This document shows, in pieces, positions 46,641 to 60,234 of a stretch of 64,000 nt of DNA (position 1 is its first letter; the number at the start of each line of letters is the position of its first letter). The position numbers were made by a program, and so were the translations under genes. The stretch is from Stichopus chloronotus (lineage: Eukaryota; Echinodermata; Holothuroidea; Aspidochirotida; Stichopodidae), in NCBI GenBank assembly GCA_021234535.1, contig CM037829.1:30910962-30974961 (forward strand), written 5' to 3'. Below the pieces are notes generated by a model that did not search any database, was not told the DNA's origin, and saw only the letters and a list, made by a program, of their open reading frames with translations.

Positions 46641-49600
46641 AATCACTCACAGACAAAAGCAATCCAATGGAGAAGGGAAGGGACCATATCAATATGAAAA
46701 ACAAATGCAAGAATGACAACCACATTTTGTATCAACTATGGGTTTGACGTTACCAAGTGCTTATATGAATGAGCAATGTCATTTACTCAGCATTGATGAC
46801 AATTGTGGTCATGAAGGAGGTAATTCACAAGTTGCTAGAAAGTTCGTGACACCAAATTGTGGTTACAGACCTGAGACTGTGCAAGTCAACAAAGGCAATC
46901 TGGAACAGTTTTGCCTCCCAAGGGAGTGCTAACTGTGACTAGAACAGCAAAGTACTTTGTAAGTCTTGAGAGGGGGTTTCTTGCGACAGGGATATTCTCT
47001 GAAGGCTTATAAAAAGTGATAAGAGCGACATTAAGTGGTTGTTTGGCAAAGAAACGGGAGAAAACGTCAGATAGACCTATAAATTTGGGGGTGCGTATCT
47101 GATACCCCAAATTGCATTATGTTAAAATATCCAGAAACAGGGATATCCCCATTTTTTGGCTAATCCTCAGTTGCAATCTCGAAGCCATCACCATTGCAAA
47201 GATTCCTTGCCTGCCTTCAGCAAGGAATCAAAAATGTCAATTTCATGAAAATTTCCATTTGCCGAGATGGTTCCGTTTTTCATTCCCCGATTCGAATGCC
47301 CCTTCTATGCTTCAGTACACCTGGGAAGGATACGTTCACATCTGAGGAATTTTTGTCTCTTTGTTACAATCCATAATGTAGAAACAACCAATACTGAAGT
47401 GCCAAATTGTACCAACATATCCACTCGACCGCTTGTGTGAAGGTAAAATGGCTGGTAAATGAAACACAAAACACATGGTACAGTCATGGCTATGAATTTG
47501 GTTGCATTCTTTCTGCATGAAAGTTCATCTTGATTTATCTGTTACTGATGTACACATTATCATACAATTAACTTCACTCCTCGCTTACCAGACTCCCACA
47601 CCTACTGCACTCTGATACAAAGGACACCAAACTTCTACAATGGATGGCAAGTAAGAGCTTCCTTTTGGTATTAGACAAGATTAAGTTAGTTGTACTTTAA
47701 CGACCACACCGTGGTAAGTTTTGGGGGATTTTCTATTTTCTTTCCATCTGCCAATTTCTGGAATGAAATACAATGAATGATCACAACCAATAATTACAAC
47801 GGTCTCCTGTCCGAATTCCAGAGCATCCATGATCCAACACCTCGAGAACAAAATCTCATTACGGTCCCCAAGGTTCCTCATTCAAGTCGTTGATCGGAAC
47901 GTAATAAACCAGAAATGACAAATACATTCATCTAATATCTGACAACTTGACTCATTTATTTTGCTCTTTTTTGTCTGTAAACATTGATGAAAAAGGGGGA
48001 AAAAGATGCAACTTGATTACCCACAGAGTATATATATAATTTTTCTAATATTTTAACAAAAGGAAGTCCTGGCCTCCTTCGAAAGATATAGCAATTCCAC
48101 TTTGTGTGATATGTGAAGTATAGGATTTAGCCTCTCTTAGAAACAGACAAACGACAGTGCCAGTTGCAGGACTGCTTTCTCATAAATACTTTGTAAAAGG
48201 TTGGTCTTAAAAAGAAAGAAGAGTTAAAAATTGGTATGATTACAGCAGATAAAAAGATCACAGAAAATACTGACTTAAAGCAAAGTTTACATAACCTTAC
48301 TGATATACCTTACTCAGTATAAAATCAAATCTAAATATGGTTTGTTTCTCATGAATAATCATGCTCTTTTCCATTCATATACAATTAGTTTTGCAACATG
48401 AATACTTGCCTCTCTATCTCTCTAATATTTAAATTCAATTTTATATGTGGTTCTACACTATCTTCATATCTGAAACCCTTTGACAAAAACTTATTTAAAC
48501 GTATTCACTCTTTTTCATGATCACTGGTAGTGACTGAAATGACCGGTTGTTATTACCGTGCTGACTTAAAGCAAAATGCCAAGTTTTCCTGCTTATTTGT
48601 TGCCCCCAATGTTATTCGTTGAGGGGGGGACTTGTTACGTCTGTTTGCAGACTACAGAGCCTAAACGTGTAGGAGGGAAATGCTTGCGCCTTAAAAGCAT
48701 CACAAATCAGGAATTATTTACAACGATATTTTAAATGATTTATACCTCATTGTAAATATACAGCTATGACAATGCATGGTAGATTCACGCATTAGAAGAG
48801 ATCTTTGTAATACTCTTTGAAATTTACCGTAAGTCACCTCTACGAGGTAACTTAAGGTAAATATCAAGCCTCGATGGTCACTGACCTGAGTTCTAACACC
48901 TGCTAAAATTTCACTTCAGCGTCACCATTACAGCTTACTGTGTGATCCATATATCAAGGCTTTTAGGAACATTCACAAATTTCCAAAGTTTTAAAGTTCT
49001 GACGAACAACAAGTTAAGAACGTTTAAGCAATTTTGCTGTGCGAACATTTTGAGCAAATGATTAACATTGACCTTCTTGAAACTAAAAATGGTAGCAATC
49101 TCCCTCTATTCAAGGACATAGTATTTATTCCATTATGCTAATAATTTTGGACTTTACTAACCAGATTTTAAGAGGTGGTTCCTGGGTAAATCATTGCAGA
49201 TTCCTCAGCTGTAGAACTTGCTTCTTTTTCCCCACCCCCAAAACATATAAATAAAAGAAGAACAAAACTAATGATAGTTGAACAACATGATAGGCAAACG
49301 TCTAGTAGTACAAGCAATACGCTGTATCAGTTGTTGCTAAGTCATGATTGGGGAGGGCGCTATTTTGCATTTGCAACTAGAGAATGTATTACACATCTGA
49401 GGTAGCAATATTATGTACTGCTTTTTCTTTGTTGGTATCTAGTATTTTGTGTGAATTTTGAGGTTCATCTAATCTTTTGTTTCGAGAAGAGACAAAAAAC
49501 AACATGATGCATCACCTCAGGAGCAAAGAAAGGCCCACAGACAAGAGGCAGCAAACGGATAATATCACACATTTTCTTGCTTTTTTTGAGGGGGGGAGAG

Positions 49601-50759
49601 GATTTTTTATTGCATAGGCTTGGAGCCCCTGCACATAGTCTGCTAAATCCAACCGCTTGCTATGCACTCCTATCATTCTGCCAGTAGCTCCGGAAGGATT
49701 ACTTCCATGCAGTTATTCAAAACAATTGGTATGTGATCATGAAAAACAAAAAACTTGCAGAAAATGCAGACTGGTATGAGAAGTATGAGGCTTCCAGAAC
49801 AAAAACTAATAAAGTAATAACGATTAACGAGAAAAACAATGCCAAAGAATTGATGACTGTACAGAATAAAACTCTGCTTATACACAAAAAAAAAAGAAAA
49901 AGGAGATTATAAATCACTTTAAAATATTTTTCTTTCCGTACATAGACAACCATGAAGCATGAATAAGAAGCGATAAAATTTGGAAATCTGAAGAACAGAA
50001 CTGGTTCCCCTGTTTTGTTTTATATTAATACCATGACTTAAACAGAACAACATCAGTGTCAGGGTTAAGTAATATGAAAAAACATAACCTCCCCATTTCT
50101 GTGCCACCATGTGTTACATGACTGCTCACTACCCTGTACGAGATGTTTTATCAGAGCTTGACAGAATCAAGTCTGTAAAGACTTTGCCACTATGAGAAGA
50201 GAACACGAGATTTTCTTACTGTCGTTATTCATGAAAGTATTTCATGATACAAAGTTAAAAACTTCATAAAAAAAGAGGCAAAGTAAATTTTTTTCTATTT
50301 TCAAAAGGGAGGCTTTTTTTTTCCCCTTGCTACAATGCTTCATCTTTCATGGCAAGCAGAAATTCACAAAGGAAATAAAAATAAAAATATTTTTGGCGTA
50401 AATGATACAGTGAGGATACTCCGTGAAGGGTATCATCTGTAAAGCATCCTTCAAAAATTCATATCCACCATCGAATTGGTGCACTTGAGACTCATGGCCA
50501 TGAATATTTGTAAGTTCTTGACCTTTGGCCTCAGGAAATTTTGACGAGGGTCACAGCAACGAAGAACTCTCATCGCTGGCATCCAGAATGAAAATATGAT
50601 CGCTGACCCGTGGTTAAAGTTCTGGCTTGCAGCGGTGTGAATTACGCGAAACGCCTGATTGCTGGCATTTCATCACATCAGGATGGGATCTCGCTGTCAC
50701 GACTGTGGCCCGTCTTATTCCTTACATTACGCTCCACGGTCCATCCTCGGCTCGCAAAT
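46641..50759. other. Non-coding; right part is the 3' flank of the cytohesin gene
   Basis: No gene is supported on either strand. Around 47190-47235 is a copy of the 'gcaaagattccttgcctgccttcagcaaggaatcaaaaa' repeat also seen near 14375. At about 50517-50530 'TGACCTTTGGCCT' is a near-DR1. The 3' UTR of the minus-strand cytohesin gene should run left from 50759, with no clear polyadenylation signal chosen. Confidence 0.4.
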
Positions 50760-53700
50760 TCACTTTTCGCTTGGCATGGTAGCCTTCTTCTTTCGGGTGG
50801 CAAGCATTTCATAAAATGGATCCCGACTTATACTTGCTCTGTGAAGGAATCAAAATGAAAGAAAGTTTTACGTATCTTTCAGTAACTTAAACGATTACTT
50901 AAATGATGACTGCTTTGTGCACTTCAAAGGGAGTGTAATCAGATAACACTTGGGAGACAAAAGTCTGGAAAATTGTTTGCGATCAGGAACATGACATTAT
51001 CAACCTCACCATCCTGCTTATGGGCTCGGAGTTGCATCCATGGCCAAAAATTCCCAGAGATCAATGCTAGCTAAATGATCTCCAGTTACGCATTACAGAC
51101 ATCCGTTAAAATAAATCTGGATTTTCTTCAACCATTCTCAGCCTGTCACCACCGTGAAGTGAACTTGACTAACCTCCAGTGATGAGGAAGACCTTGTTTA
51201 TGACGCTACACCATACCGACAACAGCGATAAGAAAAAAACGAGTGAGATGGAATTACAAAGAGCGGACTAAATTAAAAGTTAGATGAAGCATTCCAAAGA
51301 GATTCAAAGACCTATCCATATGATTGAATTTGAAGAGAGTTTGTTGCTAATACGGTTCTAGCTTTCACAGTCTCATTATCAATGCACAAGAACAGAATTT
51401 GACAGTCACAGTTTGTGATTATGAGAAAGATGATACGCTACAGTGACGAAGACATGACAGTGGTAAGCATGGGGGGAAAACATCAAAATGAGAATTCAGT
51501 CACTGTCGGTGATTTGAACTGATTTGAGGGAAATATTATTGGCTACAAGAGAAAGAGAATAGATCATAATTACTATCAGATTCAACAGGAAGGTTCACTA
51601 TTGGGATGAACATTTCACTAAAAAGAGGCTTCAACACCACACCTATGTTGAAGTCGAAGGGTCTTTGTATGTTGCTAGGACAATTTCAAGTTTCATTGAA
51701 AATTGTTTTTAAAACTGTTTTTTTTTTTACAAGTTTCATGAGGAGATGTTCCATACACTGATGGACATCTGATCAATAAATTTGTAAAATTTGTAAATTT
51801 GTGACCATAGCAACCACTGTGATTGAAAGCAGAAATGGTTGGAAATTAACACTCATTCACAAATGACACAATCCATAAGAGTGTTGAAAATTAGACGAAA
51901 CAAACCACTGGAGAGAAGTCATAACTGATAGACATGTGAATTTTTATTCTCTTCAAAAACTTTGGTTATGTCACCAAAATGTTGAACAGAAAGTGACGAA
52001 AACCAATCACAGAAGTTTGAAGGAGAAAAAAAAGCAAAGAGAAGAACTGAATAAACCACTGAAATATTGGAATTTAAAGAATGATGTTCTAAATTAAAGG
52101 GAGGGAAGAAGGGGAGGGGGTGGAATCGTGAACGCTGGGTTTGTTCACACCAGGGAGTTGGTCTTCGACAAGTAGCAACTCCCAGGTCACACTGCTGTAA
52201 CCGGGCAACTGCATCAAGCAGTTCTCTCATTCTTTACTGCTGTGTCACATACGAGAGAGGTGGTGATTCTTCACATGGTTTTCACGGAACCATGACAAAA
52301 CTTTGCAGACATGACCACATTTCATCATAGTATCTATCTATCTATCAATAAAATTGAGTAGCAACATAGGGAGAGTGATGGGGTTTACGAGAAGCTTGCG
52401 GGGTTGAGAGGGATAGGGAAGAGGATAATTCCTTCTTCAAGGAAGGACAATTGCAAACACAGAAAGGGTAGGCAAAGCAGGCACAACATAAAAGATTGAT
52501 AGTCAGTGAATGGGACCACCACAGTGACAAATCATCCTCACATGGGAGGACAAAGGAAGGAGGAACAAAGGGATGCACGGAATGCGAGATGGGGATGGCA
52601 CTTGAATCAATCAGCTATTCACTACAGTGTAGCCTCATGGCAAAAAAATAAAACAGGAAAGACGGCGACAGACGCAATAGCATCTCGTCAGGGACCTCTG
52701 GCTATGGCAGCAATCAGCAGAGTTCACTGAAAACAGAAAATGGGTTCTACATGCTAGAATGCTTTTCTTATACTACCTCCCTGTCAAGGCATTCATTCTT
52801 TTGAAAAATAAGAACTTGTCTACTGGGCAAACGAACCCACCAGCTGGATAAGTGAATCACTGGTGGTAGTCATGTGACCAGCTTGGCGAGTTAATCACTC
52901 GTGGGAATCATGTGACCAGCTAAGACTGAAACACAGTAAAGGACTTTTGAAGCTCATTTGATTCACTTGGCGAAAGATAACACGCTCAGCTGAAGAAAAC
53001 ACCGGCCACCAACAGAAACGTTCAACTTTTATACAGATTCTTACCTTCCACATGAAATCAGCCCATCACTGAGGTATTTGTTAATGAAGCAGGAGAAAAT
53101 CACAAAACATCAGGCATGTACAATTACAATAAGGTTGAAAGAAACAATATATAAATACAAAAAAAAAGAAGAAAAAGGTCATCCAACTTAAAACGGTCAC
53201 AGGAGGATACACTAAGTTTATAGGCAATGGAATGACAGGTTGCAAACTGATGCATTAAAGCCGGAAACACAAGAAAGCAAACTCAACAGGTAAAACAAAC
53301 AGTAACGCACACTCTATCTGCTCTGTAAAAGGTGTCTTTTACAGTAATGGGAATCAGAGGCAACTTTTTGTGGGATTATTGAATGAAATGTTTATTTGCT
53401 CCTTTCACATTATCAAAATTGTTTATAAGTAAAAACACCGTCAAACTTGCAAGAATGAACATGGATTAACGCACAAAAAGGAACATGTTCACAAGTTAAC
53501 GGGGAACCAGAAAGCTTTCAGATGAGAAGCAAATTGACGTTCTAAATTTATTGATGGATTTACTTGGAAAAAAGCAACTTTGAGTCTTTATTCTTGCTTT
53601 AAAAAGCTTCTTTAGCACTGATATTAAATCATGTTCATGTAATAACATTCTCAATTTACTGGATGATTTATCATTCTGAATGGGTCATATTTTCAGTTTA

Positions 53701-56700
53701 ATGACTAATAGAACACAGCATGGCTGATGATTTGGACTTACACGCAGCCATAAACACGACCGTAGACATCCACGGGACTCCAAAGAGAAGATACTGTACA
53801 TAAGCTAATAAGTAGCTAAAATTGACTTGAATAATGAATTAGAATTGATAATGAAACAAAGCACATTTTGAGGGCCATTTTTAGCAAGTTTGCTATGATT
53901 TACAATCAACAGACTGGATTGATTTGTCACTGTGAATTATTTTTTTCCTGTTTAAATGTTGCCACTGATCATCCTCACTTAATTTTTATTCTTCATGGGG
54001 ATGTACAGGTACGAAATATTATATCAACGTACATGTAAAAGTGCATCACCGCGCTACACTTCGGAGGGTGGACGTGGGTCGGCGGTAAGACCTTCACTAC
54101 TTGAAAGACGCTCATCATCTTTTGCAGGGTTGCACTGCACATTTTCTCACGTGGAAAATACCACCAGTAAATTCATTTAAGGGAATAAAACTTTCTCTTT
54201 GGTAAGTTTCAAACTGTTGGAATAAAACACTCTACGATGAATTCCGGGCAAGAAAGGGATGTAAGACAGATATACCACCCACCTGATAGCTTTCATCCAG
54301 TCCTCTTTCTCCTCTGCTGAGCCTGCAGACATCCTGTAGGTCATGTGACGTCCTTCCACCACTCTGCCATCGGCATCCATCTTGGCCGCTTTGATTACCT
54401 CTCTGTTGTCTGAGGTGTAGAGCTCAAAGCAATGCTGGGGTGAGAAATATAAAAACAATGCTGGTGTGAGTAATATAAAAACAATGCTGGTAAGAGAAAT
54501 AGAAAAACAATGCTGGTGTGAGAAATAGAAAAGCAATGCTGGTGTGAAAAATGTTAAAACAAAAGACTGGATGCACTTGGATCAAAAACATCAAATCACA
54601 ACTTATCTTGTTGCTATTTATAGGAATGCCAAAAAAGAATAATGAATACAAAACAAGAACATTAGTCAAGTCTGGAGGAAACTTGCAAAGACACTGTCAA
54701 TAAACACTTTTTCAATTATCATGAAGATTATAAGTAGACATGGTCTCAGGTATGCAAGAAAGGAAACTGAAAGTAAAATGTGTAATTCCGTGAATGAGAC
54801 ATAAATACAATCTGGATGAGACATCTGAATCAAACGATGATAACACGCAACATCACTTTTGGTCAACAATAGTGGTCTACAAGTTATGCACCAACTGTCA
54901 GCACCCACCGCTTCCACTCTTCAACATTACCATTACTCACCCCCCCCGCATTATTACCCACCCCTACACTACTCCCCCTTCTCACACACACACTCATTTT
55001 CTTGACAATGTTAGAAATCATGGTGATTCCCTGCAATGCCTCAATGCACTTCAAATGGAATGGAAAACACTCTCTAGACATGGTGAATGGTATCAGAATA
55101 GCATCTGCACTTAATGGTATTAGAATAGCATATGCACTTGATGGTATTAGAATAGCATCTGCATTACCAGTTCCACTATGAGCACCTCCGTTAGTGGTGT
55201 TTCCTTGTTTGACAGGTGCACAGGTTGATACATACCTTTCACTATGCAACACCACCTTTCACACAAACACACACACACGTACTTGTCTACTAACTACAAT
55301 GAAAGTGAGAAAGTTGCTCCAATCAACTTGACAACACACCCAATCACAGTTAATGGTCTCTGTACAGCAATTCCTTGATTGTCAATGCTACCTCCGTTGG
55401 AAGGCACTTAAATGTAACCTAACAAACTACCTCATTTTCCATTACTTGTCGATGCATACTGACTCGCCCCCCCAAAAAAAATAAGTTTGAATATGAGCAA
55501 AAGCTACCAAACAGTCAAAAAAAAGAACATTAGGGGCCAAGTTTCTCTGAATCCAACCTCCCAACTCTGATCCCCCCCTTCTCATAAGCCTAATGGATGT
55601 TATTGAGAAGTATGACATACCTCCACCCTGGAAAATCAATCAACACTCTACAGTGTATACTCCTGACTATTATCACCATGACGACAATGATGTCAGTATT
55701 TTATACTTCTTGTTTTATTTTCCTTTTGAGCAATCACTGAGGAGAGTAGAAGTTGGATTTTGCCATTTGATGATCAATTTTATCATTTCACCAAATCTCA
55801 TCATAGACGTATGATTTTCGGTGAACGTGTTTGATGCCGTCAATTGGCACGTGCAGACGAGAGACTAAAATCTATCACAGGAATCAAGGAGGAAGCTTAA
55901 ACCCAGCAGCATTTATCGCCATTTACCAATCGATATCTAGGACTGCAAGAAATGTGGTGAACATGATGATATTAATGCAACATCTTTCGCTGTCATTTGT
56001 GAAATCACCGAAGTGAGGCCTGATAAAATTTCCATGATGGCATGGTCCACTTGACTTCAAACCATGTTAAGCAGAGCAAACATGAAAATCTAGGTGAGTC
56101 ACTCGTACCAAACTCAATTACAGCCTCACTTTATTTTTACAAAGACCAGCTTCAAGGCTTTGCAAATGAGCAATAGCTACTATGTGAGTGAAACCCCCAA
56201 ATTTTGATGCCTCCTAGTGCTTTCATCGAACTTTGACAAGTTTCACGTTTAAGGATTCCAAATAGCGAGCATCAGCTGGCAAGGCATATGCATCGGACGA
56301 CAAAATCAGAGCTCGATTAATTTTTTTTACGTAAAAGGAGGCTACTATTAATGGTGACTACATTGATCACTGAAGCACAGTAACGTGGACATTTGTCAGA
56401 GTCTTTGGAGTGGAACCCTTCAGATCATAAGTTATGAAAATATGTCAGTTACTCACGTTTTTCTTGGTGTCCTCAACGTTCCTCAGTTGAAGGTTTTCTA
56501 ACGGAATGATGCCGCGAGGTTCTCTGTCCTGCAGGGAAGAAAAAACAAACATTACAAAATTTTACAACAGTTCTTTGCAATTAAATTTAATAGAACCCAC
56601 AGCTTGTTGACAAGAGAGATAATGTTAAACATGATGCTTAAAATCAATGTTATTGGATGTTTACCATGCAACTTTCACTTGTTAGCAAATCATTGATTTT

Positions 56701-58075
56701 TGGATAACAAAAACTAATAGCAGTGCCACAGTGCCAAAACTTACAGACAAAAATATTGTGGGCATATCAAATATTTGTGTAAATACACCCTACCAAGAAA
56801 CTGTAACATTTCCAGAAAACACACCAACAAAAGATATCATTTGCAATGATGCAGCTTACAACTAAAGGATGTTGAATTTCCCAAAAAGTGATAGCTTTAT
56901 AGGGATATGAAACTAAACCAGAAAGCCAACAAACTTAGTGATTCATTCCCAATATTCATGAACAACAAAGAACAGCCTATACATTCACTTTGATGTTCGA
57001 ACACTTTTACCTTTCTTGAGACACCATGTTCACAAGACTTTCAAACTACTGTATGACCTCTACTGGCCTCGCGTGGCCTTTGACCTCCATAAATAGCCCA
57101 CTTTTCTTTCTTGAGATCTTGTTTACAAGCTTACAAGCCAAAGCGTCACAGACTCACACACACACACCATCACATAGATTTTTTTCGTCCCCCAAGGAAT
57201 CAACCAGAACACATGAATGGAATGTGACTTAAAAGATGACATTACTTTAAGTGTTATTTTTCTTCAATGAATCTGACATATTTGCAAAGCTGAAGGAATG
57301 TGTCTCACCAATTAAGATACAGTAAAAACTGCTTTTTAATGCAATGGCACCTGTGGACTTAGTTGATGAATGTCTTTCAACATGGTATGCACACTAAATA
57401 CCAGATATGTCCAACCTTCCTGTCTTGAGATTTCGTGTGTACATGGCTTTCATTAACTGACACACTGATCTTCATACTCCTAATCAAAGGATATAGGAGG
57501 CCCTAGCAGGTGAGGGTGAAGCTGACTTGCGAAACCAACGACAAATTAGATATACCACACAAAACCTAAGCCATAATCACATGCTGTGAATTGAAACTTA
57601 TCATATCGAAGAAAATCTAGTGGGATTAAGATTAAGGCTATGGCATTAAGGTTAATTTAACAAACTTTCTGGGTGTATCTTCTCCTACATTGTAGCTCTC
57701 TGAACTGTCCAAGTTTCTCTTCTTGAAATGAGCACATTCACAACATTGTTATTACTTGGTTCTCATCCTTAATGACCTTTAACTTACAGTAGACCAAAAG
57801 TAATAGAGTTCTTTTAATACTCAGTGTGACACATATACATACTGAAAGATCAGATCTGGCCTAGCTTACCTTCTTGGGATATCATGTGTACAAGGTAGGT
57901 GTCACAAACATACATATACATATAAACACACACACACTCCATCATGAATACAATGGTTACAATTGTCATCGAAATCAAAAGAATGAAAACAATCAAACCT
58001 GAGTAAACTCAAAGTAATAGAGGCAGTTGTCAGTCAAAATGAACCATCTTCTCTTCCAACTCTTTATACGACCAC
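50760..58075 (-). CDS. Cytohesin (ARF guanine-nucleotide exchange factor), last four coding exons: PH domain and basic tail
   Basis: Cytohesins activate ARF GTPases through a Sec7 domain and reach the plasma membrane when their PH domain binds PI(3,4,5)P3 or PI(4,5)P2. Four minus-strand exons join in frame: 57999-58075 ([18 protein letters not shown] onward), 56457-56528 ([20 protein letters not shown]), 54283-54434 ([18 protein letters not shown] to WMKAI), and 50760-50838 ([18 protein letters not shown], then stop). All borders are GT-AG. The Lys/Arg positions of the lipid pocket in strands 1-3 are present. The loop usually reading VVEGNH reads VVEGRH. The polybasic C-terminus (RKKK) is kept. 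The first exon starts with a split Gly codon, the point where vertebrate cytohesins vary between two and three glycines. Coiled-coil and Sec7 exons are not in the window and must lie beyond 64000. Introns hold DR1 repeat copies and two minisatellites. Confidence 0.95.
54430..54560 (-). repeat. 26-bp minisatellite made of five copies of a cytohesin 3' splice site
   Basis: 'caatgctgg' recurs at 54430, 54456, 54482, 54508 and 54534, an exact 26-base period. On the minus strand each unit reads as a T-rich tract, then (A/C)CCAG or ACCAG, then CATTG(C/T)TTT. That is the polypyrimidine tract, the acceptor AG and the first bases of the exon 54283-54434. The copy at 54435-54437 is the one that continues into coding sequence. 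Confidence 0.9.
55089..55169 (+). repeat. 27-bp minisatellite, three copies
   Basis: 'ggtat(t/c)agaatagcat(c/a)tgcactt' starts at 55089, 55116 and 55143, an exact 27-base period inside a cytohesin intron. Confidence 0.85.
57000..57960 (+). repeat. Diverged copies of the DR1-bearing repeat in a cytohesin intron
   Basis: Three blocks (about 57005-57150, 57410-57480 and 57700-57960) contain 'ctttcttgagacacc', 'tgttcacaag', 'ggcctttgacctcca', 'cttgagatttcgtgtgtacatgg' and 'cttcttgggatatcatgtgtacaagg', matching units of the 24640-25860 array. The best half-site pair is TGGCCTTTGACCT at 57074-57086. Confidence 0.65.
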
Positions 58076-58079
58076 CTGC

Positions 58080-60230
58080 AAAGATTAAGAGAGGTCAAAA
58101 GTCAACTTCAACATTTTTTTCAATACTGCAAATAATTCAAATGGATCAATTTGTATTAATAGGTACAACTAATTTGTTTGGAGGCTTTGTATCAAGTTTG
58201 TCAATGGACAAGCTTGTTCAAACTTCTTTGATATCAGATCAGCTTAATATCAGCAAACAAACAAGACCACAAATACTAGAAGTGAAAATTTAATTTCATT
58301 CAACCATGGTTTGCCCAAATTCTTGTAGGCAATTTTTTGTCCTCCATAGAAAGTCCTCTCATACCCTTCTATGTATATCTTCTTTCTTTAGAAAGTGAGA
58401 GCAATTTGGTTAAAGAAAAGAAAATAGTTGTGCAATTTTAAAAGAAGAGAAAATACATGCATGATTAGCCATGTGACCAAACCATGCACAATGAATGGGG
58501 CATACTGCTTTCCGTGTAGAAGAAAAAGTCTATAAAAAAATCATCCGTGTAACCGAGGTTCGATTGAAACGAGTTGTGAACGAAAAAAGTACAAGCAAAC
58601 CTTCCAACCTGACGTTGTTAGTATGTGAAAAAAGTTATGGTAAATAACACCATACAGGAACATCATGGGAAACTCCATGTTAAACAATTCAGACAAAGTT
58701 AAAACAATATCAATAACCCTGTGGGCCCTGTTACTTTTTCGAGAGAGTAGAGAGGTGAGGGAGGGGATGGGGAAGGGCAATTATCTGATCACATGACCAC
58801 AAAGTAATTAAGTCCGCTCACTAAGGATGAATTCGGTAACGGCAGGAATGAATCGAGGTACACTGGCAGATGTGAAGACATTTCAATCTCTTGAAAACTT
58901 AAAATGTTTTGGTTTAAGTTTAAGTGAGGTCACGTTTGTCTTGCCGATTTTAATAATTAACTTTGAGATGAGAGTATTCAATCCATCAAAAGTTCCATCT
59001 GGTGAGCAGGACTTTTGGATAGATAATTTACCTCCAGAGTAATCCAATACATATATTTATATATATTTTTCTTTGGTATTAGTAAGTAATAATATTGCAC
59101 ATGTAAATACAGCTCAGTGAGTAAACCCATCTGTTAAAAGGACCTTCTTTGTGACAGTGAACGAAGAGGATAAGAGACAACCACTGCAATTTACAAAGTG
59201 GATGAAAATACAAAATGATTGATGGAATGTTAAAAAGAGGAGATACAGCTTCTTGATTATCTGGGAGGATGGAGATGTTTGGGTGAGGTTGAAGGGGTGA
59301 TTTTTGGAGGCAGCTCAACGGTCGATGGCTGTCTCAGATTTACTACCAACACTGAATGCTTCCCTTGCAGATAGAGATAAATTTCACAGGGGATGGTTTC
59401 GCATATCACAAACAAACGTAGTGGACTCTCACAATGGAGGAGACATTGTACTTGTGAACAATTTGAACAAAAATCACATTTAATTATGACTGGAAGAGAG
59501 AGAGGGGAGAGTGAGTTAATACCAGCACATTAAAATTAAGTGACCAAGCATTTGATCTTTCAACAGATAAAAGACCGCATACACAAGTTGTACCAAGTTG
59601 GCTTTTTTTTTTTGCTTTTGCATTCACACAAAAAGAAAATGACATGAACCACAGGCAATTGTCTTATTTGTACTAAACATATTACTGCCTGCTTGAAATG
59701 GTTTTCACACTAAACTGGAATGAACAACAGTGTAATCTCTTACACACATTGATACTGTTACAGATCTCTTCTATGACGAACTTTAGAACGCTTTCAATTT
59801 TAACAGTGGGACTGACACAACCCCCTGATAAAGATGGATTTTCACTGACACACGTGACAATGCCAAAACTATGCACTGCATTCTGCTTTAAACGTAAATG
59901 TTCTCGACTCCCTTTAAGTTCTTTGTGGTTATTCCTCCTGAATTTGACAACACAAGCAGACACAACCATGATGATGATATACATAAAAGCTTTCTATTAC
60001 TGGCCCCAGTTACAGCATGCTGTAAATAAGAAAAGTATCCTTTGACTAACTACATTATCCATGTTTCTAACATCACTTAACTTTTTCTTACAATAGTATA
60101 GTTCGTACACAACTGTTTTTGACACTGTCAGAGGCTTTGTGTGAGCAGGGTATGGGTTATACGTCAAATGAGATCACTGCTATCATTTCTCACAAACTTT
60201 CACTAAAAAAGGAGGCTGCTGTTGCAGCCA
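58080..60230. other. Intron of the cytohesin gene, no other gene seen
   Basis: Since the Sec7 exons were not found before 64000, this and everything to the right edge probably belongs to one very long cytohesin intron. AT-rich, with no supported open frame. Confidence 0.45.
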
Positions 60231-60234
60231 GTGT

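Noticed and set aside
49673..49953. Hydrophobic minus-strand frames downstream of cytohesin
   Set aside because: Phe/Leu-rich translations of A/T-rich DNA, overlapping in different frames, with no conserved motif.
54177..54536. Separate 119-residue protein
   Set aside because: Its first part is the minisatellite in the intron and its end runs past the splice donor; the middle is the cytohesin PH exon.
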